Of a stretch of 64,000 nt of DNA, positions 47,931 through 58,039 are shown one piece after another. This stretch comes from Rhytidiadelphus loreus (Eukaryota; Streptophyta; Bryopsida; Hypnales; Hylocomiaceae): the NCBI GenBank assembly GCA_947034895.1, contig OX344765.1:2795001-2859000 (forward strand). The letters are read 5' to 3'. Numbering within the stretch: position 1 is the first letter of the stretch; each line of letters starts with the position of its first letter. The notes beneath the pieces were generated by a model. It saw only the letters and a program-made list of their open reading frames with translations. It made no database searches and was not told the origin of the DNA. The position numbers and the translations under genes were made by a program.

Positions 47931-49424
47931 ATGGAGCGTACGACCTCGCCATCTCCTCCTACCATACCTACTCCATTGACTCCGCAAGAGAAAAGGGCGA
48001 TGAAGGACAAGGGTCGAAAACGGTCAGGCAAGAAGCACAAGAAGCGCGTGGCCATATTACTTCATCCGAAGATTAAGGCTTTTAAGGGTTGGAGGGATGA
48101 ACCAGAGCCTTGGAGTTACCGGACTGTTGCGAAGTATGTGGATTGGTGCCACATCAGCAAGTTATTTCCGTTGTGTCGTCACCCTTTGCACGTTCAAAAC
48201 CAAAAGGTTAACCTTGCATATGCTACGGACACAAGGTTCATGCGTAGATGCTGCGAAGTATGGACCCTTCTATATTTGGAGACCAAGGTGTACAGAAACG
48301 ATAATTTCAGTTTCTTTCTTGTACGAATGGTGTATGCCGAAGTTGTTTTGAAGAAGGTAGTCGATTGGACAACACTCCCAGAAATGCCTATTGCGGTCCG
48401 TCCGGACCAAAAAGAGTGGGAGGAAGCCTCCAACTTGTGGGCAAAGTATCCTCTTGATATAAGCAAGATGATGACACCGATTAAGCGTGGAGCATCATTT
48501 GTTGCTGATGAAGAAGTAGTTTGGTCTTCCACTTCTTCCTCGGACGAGCACACCCATGAGTACAACGGATATTCCTTCTCTAGCGATGATGAAGATGTTT
48601 TTGTCACCGAGTCCAAGAAGTCTTTGGATGTGGGCCTTCAGAAGAAGAAAGATCGTGGAAAAGAGCCCATTACCTCAACCAACCATGAAGAAGTCTTGGA
48701 AAAAGTTGACCCCATGGAAGTGGAGGACTTTTCCACAGAGGAGTGTGCGATGCTAGAAGGTGATAGTGATTCATCAGACAATGAGGAGACCTTGATTGCC
48801 AAAATCAAGAGTGCACGTTTATCATTGAGTACAAAGAGTGAGGAACTGAAGAATTTGAAGGAACGCGAAGTGTCTTCTCCCACTGAAGCTTATTTGAAGC
48901 AACAATTGAGGTCTCTCAACCAAATACTCAAAGAGAGAGATGACGATTTTGTTGCTTTTAAGAAGAATGGAGACCAGTATTTAACTAAGCAGAGCACCGG
49001 GAAATTGTCGCAAGCTGACCATTGTTTATTGTGGGAATCAAAATTAGAAACCCTGCAACGCAGACGTAGGAAAGCACAGAATGAGCGGCGAGCACTGCGT
49101 GTTCAAATTATCGAAGAAGAAAAGAAATATTACGAAGCGGCCAAAAAACATGTCAAGGAGGTGGACGTTTTGGCAACGGCCTCGACATACGGTAATCTAC
49201 CAGAGGAGTTAGAAATGCTTCGGAATTTGGTGAAGTTCCATGAGACTAGAGTACAATTGTTGGAAGACGAGTTTGTGGATGTGAGAGCCGAAAGCGAGTA
49301 TTATACGCAGTGGATGAAGTGGATGAAGGATACAACGGGAAAGAGAGGTGAAGAATACGAGAAAGTGGGTCCTCCTCCTAATATGAGTGACTTCCTAAAC
49401 CAAAAAGAGGTTTTTAGAAAGTAG
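47931..49424 (+). CDS. WCHI-family cargo protein 2, 497 residues
   Basis: Function unknown. An intact single-exon frame from ATG 47931 to TAG 49422-49424. The N terminus is basic (KDKGRKRSGKKHKKR). The WCHI domain spans about residues 40-155: VAILLHPKIKAFKGW, EPEPWSYRT, YVDWCHISKLFPLCRHPLH, FMRRCCEVWTLLY and MVYAEVVLKKVVDWTTL. Residues 190-290 are acidic and Ser-rich (DDEDVF, DSDSSDNEE) and 295-470 have strong coiled-coil character (AKIKSARLSLSTKSEELKNL; HETRVQLLEDEF). The architecture equals that of the gene at 34601-36178, of which it is the inverted-duplicate partner. The basic start, acidic middle and coil suggest a nuclear, self-associating protein; this is inference. Confidence 0.72.
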   Translation: MERTTSPSPPTIPTPLTPQEKRAMKDKGRKRSGKKHKKRVAILLHPKIKAFKGWRDEPEPWSYRTVAKYVDWCHISKLFPLCRHPLHVQNQKVNLAYATDTRFMRRCCEVWTLLYLETKVYRNDNFSFFLVRMVYAEVVLKKVVDWTTLPEMPIAVRPDQKEWEEASNLWAKYPLDISKMMTPIKRGASFVADEEVVWSSTSSSDEHTHEYNGYSFSSDDEDVFVTESKKSLDVGLQKKKDRGKEPITSTNHEEVLEKVDPMEVEDFSTEECAMLEGDSDSSDNEETLIAKIKSARLSLSTKSEELKNLKEREVSSPTEAYLKQQLRSLNQILKERDDDFVAFKKNGDQYLTKQSTGKLSQADHCLLWESKLETLQRRRRKAQNERRALRVQIIEEEKKYYEAAKKHVKEVDVLATASTYGNLPEELEMLRNLVKFHETRVQLLEDEFVDVRAESEYYTQWMKWMKDTTGKRGEEYEKVGPPPNMSDFLNQKEVFRK

Positions 49425-51385
49425 TATACCGCATTTTGGTGAACAATATTGTAAATTTGTAAGTAAGATCCAATTTTGGATATTGCGGCTCTCTCGTGAT
49501 TTAGTAAAGAATATGCTACAATTTTTTTGGCATTCAAAGTTCACGTGGTTTTTTAATAATTATTGTACACTTTGTAATGTGTATTGTAGATTTCTGAATT
49601 TAGTGTATTCGCGAAATATTTAGTCACAGCTTTTGAAACCAATGTAGTACAAGAACAGAAGACCTAATGTTGCTCAAATTAGTTTTGTTATGTCATTTTA
49701 TTCTAGATTTGTACTAGAAATGTTTATCTTGATATTTATTGGGTGAAAACATAGCCCTAAAGACCTAACCCTCTACAGTTAAAATAACCAATTGCTTCAT
49801 TTTCTAGCTAATTTCCATCACTACTTACATGGCTTGGTGAATTTTCAAATGATTCCAATAGGTTTTTTCCATTTTCAGTGTTTTTCTAAACCCATAAAGT
49901 CCGAAGGCCATTTTTAGGTGAAGAAAAAATCAAAACTGTCATTTCTATAATTCTATTGTGTTTGTCCAAAGAAAAAAATAAACTTTTGTGGAACTGAAGC
50001 TGAGGATCTTGAACTTCACTTGTTTAAGATTTTGTGGTTAAAATTGTACGATGTTTGACTGTACAGATTTAGAGATATGAGCATTCAAAGTTGAAGAACA
50101 ATTTTTTTGCAACATTGGACTACACTTTCAGACGACTGTGATTGCTATTTCTTCCAAAAATGTGCACTATGGAATTTGAATTTAAAATTTATTGTGTTGA
50201 AGAATTGAGTTGGGAGTGTAGGAAAAAAAATTCAAAAAACAATAACTTCCTTTTCATACTTCAAAAAATTGTCAAGTAGAAGTAGATCCAAGGTTAAAAG
50301 AAAAACTAAATTGATAATAGCTCTTACATGGGATTGGAACACAATAATCCGTTAGTCCCAACGGTGAGATTGTTGTAGGAAGCAAACTTCTCCTTTAAAA
50401 TAAACTAATTAGAGAAAATTTGAAAATTGCATTTTCAAATGAATTCTATAAGTTATTTTTTGAAATATTTGTTTACATTGCCTTAAAAAGAACAGGGTTC
50501 TTAACTTGCACATCACTAATGAAAATGGAATGAATCAAATCTTTTTATGTAGACAAAAACATAATGTTAGCAAAAACATGAACAAAATTAAATCTATTTT
50601 GGATTTTTGCAATGTTTTTTGTACTGCCTACCGAGTTTAGTTCTAGGTATTTTGTGGCGTAACTTTTGCTTCCGGACACCAATTGAAATAAAAATTATAT
50701 TCCCTCAAAGCTTATCAGATTTTATCTTTTCACAAAAAAATTAAAAAAATTAGGGTACAATTTCAAGCCATAGAAACTTGCCCAAATTCCAAATTGTCTC
50801 TAGAGGGGACAATGGGACTTAAGGGGTTCATCATGTTCACTTTTTCTGTTTATGGAACTAAAATGATAACAATTACAATCTTCCATGATATGAATTGAGA
50901 TAATGAGATTGCTTACAATGATATACAATTTTGAATTCTAAGTAATAAAATTTAAAGTTTACAGTTGAATTAATTTTAGAAGCTTAAATGTCAATGCAAA
51001 TGACAATGTCAAAGTGAACTTCAACTTTAATAGCTCTTTGATAATAAGCTTCATACAATCAGTTGTACCACATATTTGATTTTGTTCGAACATAGTGAAG
51101 TCTTTGGAGTAGAAAATAATGTAGAATATGTTTCAAAAATGAAGGCACTGTAATATTCTCGGTAATATTGCATTACAAATGTGTAGCATACAATCATAGA
51201 AGGCTCGAAGTTGGCCTATATGGAACAAAACAAAAAGACTGAGAGCTACACGCTTCTACCATATATAATACGCTTCTATATACTAGGGGTTTGACATTAT
51301 ATATCCTTGGACGTAAACCAAGTAACCAAAGGAGAAATGAAGTCCATCATTAAATTCTCAGACGTCAAATCCATTTGGATTGTTT
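49425..51385. other. AT-rich spacer between WCHI genes 2 and 3, no gene
   Basis: 50470-50840 is the inverted copy of 33430-33900 (shared words such as TTGTCTACATG/CATGTAGACAA-like and the CCATTGTCCCCT region). It contains the 3' ends of two convergent genes. Nothing else is recognised. Confidence 0.5.
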
Positions 51386-53857
51386 TTACTTCTTAGAAGA
51401 ACTTGCTTCACCATGTGAAGGTTGAAGTGCCTCTTGAAGGACTATCTTCTTCTTTGCACGAGTTCGTGAAGTTGGCCCTTCCGCATTCAAAATGAATTCC
51501 AGGACGTTGGAATCTTGGAGAGCTTGTAGGGTCCTTGTGGTTTGTGGAGAATGTGCTTCCAAAAGATAGTCCAATGCTTGACTTTGGTAATAAGGTCCAT
51601 ACGTAGAGTCCATGCAAGCCATGTTAGTCATGTCTTCAAGAGAGGCAAATTGATTGCGATCGGGTCCCCTTTTACCTTCATTATCCCAACGGTGTCCTTC
51701 CGGATGAGGACCCCATTTGAATTCTCCCGAGCTCTTCTCGAAGTATCCACCAAGGCATTGGTAGAAGAATGCCCTTCTCCCTTCATTGTGTGGACCTTTT
51801 CCCATCAACTTCGGTGCCACTTTGACAATCTCCGCCGGGTCAGTTTCCCAGTTCAATTGAGAGCTATTAGGTGCCTTTTCATCATCATGTAGCCCTTGAC
51901 GCCAGCTCCAAACGAGGTCACGACCCCACAGTGTCGTATTAGTCGTCGTTTCAACGCTATGTTCCCAAGAAGGTGACATGTACGTCATCAAGTTGAACAT
52001 GGCATACAAGTGATCATGGAATGGTACTGAACAAAGTACACAACGTCGTCTAATGAGGCATCCCATAAGGAGGCATTGAGGATGGTACACATGTGCACAT
52101 GACCCGAGAGCCCAACCACCTTCAGGGCCAAATTGCTCTTGACAAATGGGACATTTTGTATGGTCGAGTACGAAAGCTGCAGGTTGTGGCCATAGTAGCT
52201 TTTGGTCCTTCACCTCCATGTGACTAGACATTTGCTTTGCATGGTCCCAGCCCTGTTGTGCCCAATCTATAATATTTGTGTCTGCCAACATCGGCATGTT
52301 TTCAGGAAACATGTCATCTAAGAGTGCCCAGGATGTGAGTCCATTCTCACGTTTAGGTAAAGCTGCAACAAAATTCTTTGAAACCTTATCTAATTCCTTG
52401 GCTATTTGCTGCGATCTGTCCACGGAGAGAATGCACGTCACCTTCCAATGGTAGTACGTGGCAACCAATTGATCCAACCGTTGTTGAAGCTTTTCGTTCT
52501 GCTTTTCAAGGTCTCTTTCTTTGTCACTCTGCCTTGATTGTTGAAATGAGAGTGAATCTTGGGTCCCATGAATATCGTTCGTGTCAGTGGTCGTGTCTCC
52601 GCCAATCGTAGTGAGGAACGCACTTCGATTATTTTGCAAAACCTTAGTATGCTTGGAAGGTGGTGGATGGCAAGGAACATCGTCGGTAAGGTCCCCCACA
52701 ACTTTGTCTAGATGATGTGGATCATGGTCAACAAAAGCCTCATCCATATCTGACAAAGTGAAAGCGCCAGCCTGATTTTCTCGCAGGGCTTGAAGCTCGG
52801 TAGATTGTCGTGCAATGAGAGCATCTTTCAGTTGGCACTGTCCTTGCAATTTCTTCAAGTTACTTTCTAATGAAGCAATCTTGTTGTCTTTGATCTGTAT
52901 GATGTTTTGAGCCTTTGCTAGGGTCAGAGTGTTGTGACCTACATCCACTCGGGATTGAAGAGTTGGTGCACCAACAATTGTTTCACTAGGCCCTTTATCG
53001 TTGCAACTGAATTCGAAGACATCACTTGGATTCTGTGCAGGCAATGGTGGATTTGAAGCTGATGGAGAAGCCCCTTGTGGTCCAATTCGTGTAGTGGAAC
53101 GTCGCACTCTTGACGATTGTCCCGATTTACGTCCCCGTGATGTTCCAACGCCGTGGATAATTTCATTCTGATTTGGAGGGAGGCCGATAGGTAGTTCCGT
53201 GGCTCGTTCTACCCGAAGCACCCGCGTACCATCTGAATTGTCATCCTCTTCTGATGACTCTGTGTCAATTTCAACCTGGGCCTGATTCCTAGGAACACTT
53301 TGAAAAGGACCCAATCCACCCTCTGGAAAAAGGAGAATTCCTTTTGGTATGCACCGGTCCTCTGGACGGGTTACGTGAGGACTAGATTTGATCGTGCTCC
53401 AATCGACTTCTTTCTTCAATGCCACTTCAGCATAGGCTCCTCTGGCAAGGAAAAGAGGGGCCTCATTCCTTTCTACAGAGGCCGTATTGTAGAGAGCTTG
53501 CCACAATTCAATGCACCTGTTCACGAATATTTCATTCTCACAGAACTTCAAGTTCGCCTTGTTGGTGTGTCGATGATGATGATGACGCCATGCTGGAAAG
53601 AACTTGCTGATGTGGCACCACTCAATGTAATCTTCGCAAGTTTGTATTGACCATGGCTCAGGCTCCTCGTTCCACCCCTTGAAAGCAATGTGGTCAACAC
53701 TATTCAACACATGCAATTGCTTTCGGTGACAAGTACCCCTACGCTTCCGTTCCTTGTCTTTTTGAATCTTTCGCAATTCCAAACCACGACGTGGACGTGG
53801 AGCCGATGGAGGGGCTTCAGCAAGAAATTCTCCAGTGGTATTGTCTCCACTAGCCAT
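51386..53857 (-). CDS. WCHI-family protein 3 with RING-type zinc finger, 823 residues
   Basis: ATG at 53857 (MASGDNTTGEF) is preferred; the open frame extends further upstream through low-complexity motif-cluster sequence that is not gene-like. After a basic stretch comes the WCHI domain (HIAFKGWNEEPEPWSIQT, YIEWCHISKFFPAWRHHHH, FVNRCIELWQALY, YAEVALKKEVDWSTI). Two coiled coils follow (KIASLESNLKKLQGQ; KERDLEKQNEKLQQRLDQL). Then comes a RING-like cluster CPICQEQFGPEG, CAHVYHPQCL and CVLC, followed by a Trp-rich region and a basic C terminus (RTRAKKKIVLQ). RING domains of this kind usually act as E3 ubiquitin ligases; substrate and activity are unknown. The frame is intact with a TAA stop. A motif cluster lies 200-660 bp upstream, close to the right end of the hAT element. 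Confidence 0.75.
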   Translation of the reverse strand: MASGDNTTGEFLAEAPPSAPRPRRGLELRKIQKDKERKRRGTCHRKQLHVLNSVDHIAFKGWNEEPEPWSIQTCEDYIEWCHISKFFPAWRHHHHRHTNKANLKFCENEIFVNRCIELWQALYNTASVERNEAPLFLARGAYAEVALKKEVDWSTIKSSPHVTRPEDRCIPKGILLFPEGGLGPFQSVPRNQAQVEIDTESSEEDDNSDGTRVLRVERATELPIGLPPNQNEIIHGVGTSRGRKSGQSSRVRRSTTRIGPQGASPSASNPPLPAQNPSDVFEFSCNDKGPSETIVGAPTLQSRVDVGHNTLTLAKAQNIIQIKDNKIASLESNLKKLQGQCQLKDALIARQSTELQALRENQAGAFTLSDMDEAFVDHDPHHLDKVVGDLTDDVPCHPPPSKHTKVLQNNRSAFLTTIGGDTTTDTNDIHGTQDSLSFQQSRQSDKERDLEKQNEKLQQRLDQLVATYYHWKVTCILSVDRSQQIAKELDKVSKNFVAALPKRENGLTSWALLDDMFPENMPMLADTNIIDWAQQGWDHAKQMSSHMEVKDQKLLWPQPAAFVLDHTKCPICQEQFGPEGGWALGSCAHVYHPQCLLMGCLIRRRCVLCSVPFHDHLYAMFNLMTYMSPSWEHSVETTTNTTLWGRDLVWSWRQGLHDDEKAPNSSQLNWETDPAEIVKVAPKLMGKGPHNEGRRAFFYQCLGGYFEKSSGEFKWGPHPEGHRWDNEGKRGPDRNQFASLEDMTNMACMDSTYGPYYQSQALDYLLEAHSPQTTRTLQALQDSNVLEFILNAEGPTSRTRAKKKIVLQEALQPSHGEASSSKK

Positions 53858-54059
53858 GGTGGGTTGTTGAAATGAAGGTCCTAAAAAATGTAGAGGGATT
53901 GTTGAAATCAAACCACTAGAAAAAGAACCTTGGATGAAAGTAGTCAAATAGTAAATTTTCAACACCAAATGCTTATGCATGTAGCCAGAAAGGGATACAA
54001 GCCAAGAAGCCTTAGTGATGAACATGGGAGAATGAAGATTCGGCGACTTCATATATAGG

Positions 54060-54520
54060 CGAATCCGGGTGTGGATGCAAAATGGGCGCGTGCGGGTCAC
54101 GTAGGCGACCAGCGGTCCTAGAGGGGCGACCAGCGGTCCTGGGGGGGCGACTGCGGGTCCTGGGGGGGGCGACTGCGGGTCCTGGAGGGGCGACCGCGGG
54201 TCCTGGGGGGCGACCGTAGGTCCTGGGGGGGCGCGTGCAAGTGACGAAGGGCGAGTGCGGGTCTTGGATGAAGGCAAGTGCGCCAACGGGTGCGGGTATC
54301 GGCGACCGTGACCTAGTACCCGTGTTCGCCTAAGACCTGTAGTCGCCCCATACCCGCAGTCGCCCCTACCCGAAGTCGCCCCGGACCCGCGGTCGCCTCA
54401 CACCCGAAGTCGCCCCCACCCGAAGTCGCCCCACCCGAAGTCGCCCTCACCCGAGGTCGCCCCACCCGAAGTCGCCCCCTACCCGAAGTCGCCCTCACCC
54501 GAGGTCGCCCAACATTTGCC
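54060..54520 (+). promoter_or_regulatory. GC-motif cluster upstream of WCHI gene 3 and near the right hAT end
   Basis: 54100-54280 carries GGGGCGACTGCGGGTCCTGG-type words on the plus strand; 54310-54520 carries the same words inverted (CACCCGAAGTCGCCCC). The change of orientation at about 54300 makes a large palindrome-like array. Counterpart of 28765-28975. Confidence 0.8.
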
Positions 54521-54614
54521 ACGCGGCTGCCACATGGCAGCCAGGTAAGCCTAGGTAAATGGGGGGTAAATTCCAGAAAAGTCAAAGGGTAAAGTTGACT
54601 CTATTAGACGGACG

Positions 54615-54683
54615 GGCCCCTCTACTAGACGTCTTCGACGTCGAGTTTGTCGAGTTGTCGAGTTGTCCGGGTAGACAACCCTG
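54615..54683 (-). repeat. Right terminus of the hAT element
   Basis: Ends GACAACCCTG, the complement of the left TIR. The adjacent TCGAGTTGTCGAGTTGTC words match those at 28660-28682. Confidence 0.9.
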
Positions 54684-54691
54684 AATCCAGC
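54684..54691 (+). repeat. hAT target-site duplication, right copy
   Basis: AATCCAGC, identical to 28590-28597. The codons N-P-A restart here in the frame of the split transposase gene. Confidence 0.95.
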
Positions 54692-57645
54692 AGCAAAAAA
54701 TTCCGCTATTGTCCTCGAGGCCAGCAAGGAATTAGTTGGGGAGATGCTCCTCAGACCTGAAGGAGCGCCACCTACGCAGTTCGGTTTAGACGAGCTCATG
54801 CCTATCTTGGAGAAATGCAAGTTCTTGAGTTCACCAAGCATTAGAAATGAGGTGACGACCTTCAAGCATTTTCGACGCTTTGGATGCATGGATAGTATCA
54901 CGAAGCTCAGGGGATGCAGCAATTGGGCTTACATACAGGAGAACAAATTCCCGGGACAAGGCTCTGAAACAGACAAGGTTTACGTATTCAAAATGTCTGA
55001 AGTTGGTCCAGGTAGTGGCGTAGACTTAGTGACAAGGATGCAGCCAAGTGGTGACTTGCAAGATTCTTGGATGATGTTTGATCATGTGAAGCATGTTAAG
55101 CAGTGGACGACATTAGGATGCCACGTTTACGATCCAATCTATTGCCGTGTAATGACCATTACAGTGTGTGACATGCAATCTGAGGATACAGTTGCTCAAT
55201 GCCATTTCTGGACAAATTTGAACGCGGTGATGTCCAGGCACGGTATTGCTTTACCGTATTTCAAGGGGTTCATGGCGGATAGTGCACAGGCAAACTGGAA
55301 TGCAGTCAGGAAAATATATGGAAGTGGCGATCCGTCACAACCCATGCTCAACAGAGAACGCACGTGCCTATTTCACTGGACACAGTCCTTAGAGAAACAC
55401 ACAAAAGCTGATATTCGAGCTGACATGCAGGATCAGCACCGGAGGCTGTGCAAGCAATATAAAGACGCCGCTTCCTCTAGCGATTCAGAAATTCGCTACC
55501 ATGCAATTCGTGCTTGGTGGCACTCTTCGGGTGCAACAACTTCTGAAGGTGTTCAACGACTAGATTTGTAGTTATCATTTTGGCACTTCCGTTACAAACA
55601 ATGGGGAGGTTTTATGCACCTAGTAAGTTTCTCTTCCTTTTTGAACTACATTGTCTGTTACAAATACGTGAATTACATTGTGTCGATATTATTCTCAAAC
55701 GTATGTCGTATGGCATGCTGTTATTTGTATACTCTACATGTTCATGTGCATGATGTTCTTGTATCCAAAGTTCCTCTCGGTCCCGAGATGATCCTCGAAT
55801 TAGCACCATCCCTGCGCCGACGGCTTTTCAATAGTGAAAAATTAGGATTTATTCTAGTAATTGATGTGCACAATGTCGTTGGCTTGTACACTGATCTCGG
55901 GGCCGAGACAACCTAGACAGCGCACCACCCCTATAATAGGGATCTTTAGGATCTTCTGTCATTTTAAAGGAAACCAAAACTCTGCATATAATTGGCTCGA
56001 TTGTTTCTAACTCTACTTTGGCAATCAGCAACATAATGTTCATTCCTTGTGCTCTTCTTATATTGTTGTATTGTTGGTCTCCTCATTGTTGTACTCATTT
56101 CCTGTACTAATATACACATCGTGCTCTAGAACTGTGTTATTTAACAATTATCTTTATTAATAATGTGATACACTACAGGATCTCTCCCCACAAGAATTGG
56201 CGGAGATGCCATCTTGCAATCTAGCCGAGACAGTTCACAACAAATGGCTACAGCAGTCCGGGAATCGCGGGAATGACCTGTATGTAGCGACTGTGGATGA
56301 CTATGTGCGTGCGTTCATGCAGATGGTTCGATACTATCAATTTCTGAAGGGAGAGAACCCAGGAACAGGTCCCGGAAAAGAAGAGCTACTCCTTCGTGTT
56401 GCTCAACGATATACTGAACGCACTGGAAATCCAAAAGGATTAAACGATGCCATGGCAACGGTACCGGGTGTTGGTGTATATTGTACGCGGGATTCCCATC
56501 TCGAAGGAGAAGAAGTGTTTGGATCTGAAGGTCGCATGCCTAATTTACCACCAGGGTCACAACACGATTCGCATCGTCCTGACAAAGTGAACTTCTCGAG
56601 ACCACGCAAGAATGTGAGGACCACTCGAGCTACTGCAACGGTGATTCACTTAGACTCTATCTATGAGGATGTCCCACTTCCAAGCAATGAACAAGTACAG
56701 GTGGAGTACTCTTTAGGACATACAACTGCACCTAGTACTTCGGAGACCTTTCGAGTGATACATATTGAAGAAACAGTATGTGATGAGGCTGAGTGGCACA
56801 TTGCTCGCTTGTCTAAGAATTCGGCAAAGGCGTGCTTCGCATTGCAGGCCGTCACAAGAAAGAAATGTGTTGCAAAGATTGTGCAATGCAATAAGGGGAC
56901 AGCTGCACCCACTTATACCGGCAACATGGACAATTACAAGAAAAATAAAATTGAGAGGCATCAATTTTTTTTCTGCAATGACGACATCGAGCGATGCGTC
57001 AAGGGTTCAAGGAGGAAGTGGGTTCTTTCGAGACCTGACGTACCTACCATTTGGCCAGTGAGGTCTGGGACAAACTTAACACCTGCAGAGATACTGCAAC
57101 TTCAGAATGCCGGCTTCCGTCTCCCTCAACGTCCTGAAATCTCACCCCGCCGACTTTTTGGAATCAATGATGGACAATCATATGTATCGAACTGCCAAGT
57201 TCCACCATTTCCCGCAGAGCACCCAAACACAAGGTCAGGTAAAAAAATTCGAAGAAACCCTAGCGCACCTACAGTAAAACAATCAAACAACTGTGCTTCG
57301 GCGCTCACTTTGAAGGCCTCTATCTGTCAGGTGACAGTGATTCCCCATCTAGGCTTTGGCTGCATTGTGAAGTTAAACTCCGATGGGGAGCCACATTCAT
57401 GTCAATACATCTTGACTGTAGGTTCTTTTCCAGAATGCTCGTGCCCTTATTTCAAAGAAATGGCAACTAAGGCTTTAGGAAAAAGGGGGCAGTGGGCAAA
57501 CTGCAAGCATCTTTATTATTTATTTGTAGTCATTTGCCACTTAGACTCAATTGTAGATGTCTTTATTCATGCTCCAAGCTTCAGCTTCAATGAAGTCCGT
57601 AGATTGCTTGATTGCGGAGTCCTGGATTCTAGTACAGCTATGTAG
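54692..57645 (+). pseudogene. MULE transposase with SWIM finger, 3' part (catalytic domain)
   Basis: Continues the frame of 27453-28597 after the hAT insertion. The first exon runs to 55622, with donor GTAAGT at 55623; it contains TAG at 55569-55571 followed by the family-like LSFWHFRYKQWGGFMHL. The intron is 55623-56178; the second exon starts DLSPQELAEM and ends TAG TAA at 57643-57648. Catalytic-domain signatures are VMTITVCDMQSEDTVAQCHF, GFMADSAQANWNAVRKIYG and RTCLFHWTQSLEKHT. The C-terminal SWIM zinc finger is CSCPYFKEM followed by NCKHLYYLFV. The complete protein would be the transposase of the surrounding Mutator-like element, cutting at its TIRs. It is now disabled by the hAT insertion and two TAG codons. 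Family call is firm; whether it was fixed before or after the insertion is unknown. Confidence 0.8.
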
Positions 57646-57648
57646 TAA

Positions 57649-58039
57649 ATTGCCCAATCGTGACACGAGGGTTTCCAGTACTTTCCACTGTGTCAGCCAT
57701 AACATTTATATGTGTAGATGTTATTAATTTATTATATATTGTAGTGAGACAACAAGGGCCACTACCTCATTTCTAATTTGATGAATAACATGCATGGTTT
57801 AAGTCTTCATGTAATTGCCAAGTTAGTTTCTTTATTGTATGTTGATTTTGTCATCCAAGGGCAATATTCAAAATCCATAATTTACTAAGCAATTTTCAAA
57901 TGTAAGTCCTAAACGAATGAAAGTACTAGATGGGGAATTGCAATGTCTTCCTAAACCGCTACTTCTGATATACCTCCCTTGCCTAATATCCCCCTTCTAC
58001 CCTATTTCTGCAAGTCACTAGCAATTCATTTCAACCCAA
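57649..58039. other. 3' flank of the MULE transposase
   Basis: AT-rich 390-bp stretch that should contain the transposase 3' UTR. No further feature. Confidence 0.4.

Larger units (their letters stand above)
45300..50840 (-). repeat. Right arm of the large inverted duplication
   Basis: Inverted counterpart of 33430-38830, in mirrored order: 45300-45560, motif cluster, hairpin unit 4, AT-rich block, motif cluster, WCHI gene 2 and its 3' flank up to about 50840. The gene copies have diverged strongly in protein sequence, so the duplication is old or the arms evolve fast. Confidence 0.75.
28598..54683. mobile_element. Giant 26,086-bp cargo-carrying hAT element
   Basis: Termini are CAGGGTTGTC (28598-28607) and its perfect complement GACAACCCTG (54674-54683), flanked by the exact 8-bp duplication AATCCAGC. 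Removing the element and one duplication rejoins the surrounding transposase frame without loss or gain of a base, which proves the boundaries. CG-rich subterminal words (GTCGCATGTCG, TCGAGTTGTCGAG) occur near both ends. A hAT transposase of matching family is encoded at 30692-32773. The other contents are three WCHI-family genes, a kinase-like gene, four Pol III-like hairpin units and at least nine GC-motif clusters. Typical plant hAT elements are a few kilobases, so the size and cargo are exceptional. Confidence 0.93.

Noticed and set aside
28188..55571. Reassignment of TAG as a sense codon in this organism
   Set aside because: TAG also ends frames here (for example 49422 and the tandem TAG TAA at 57643), so deamination or readthrough of single sites is more economical.
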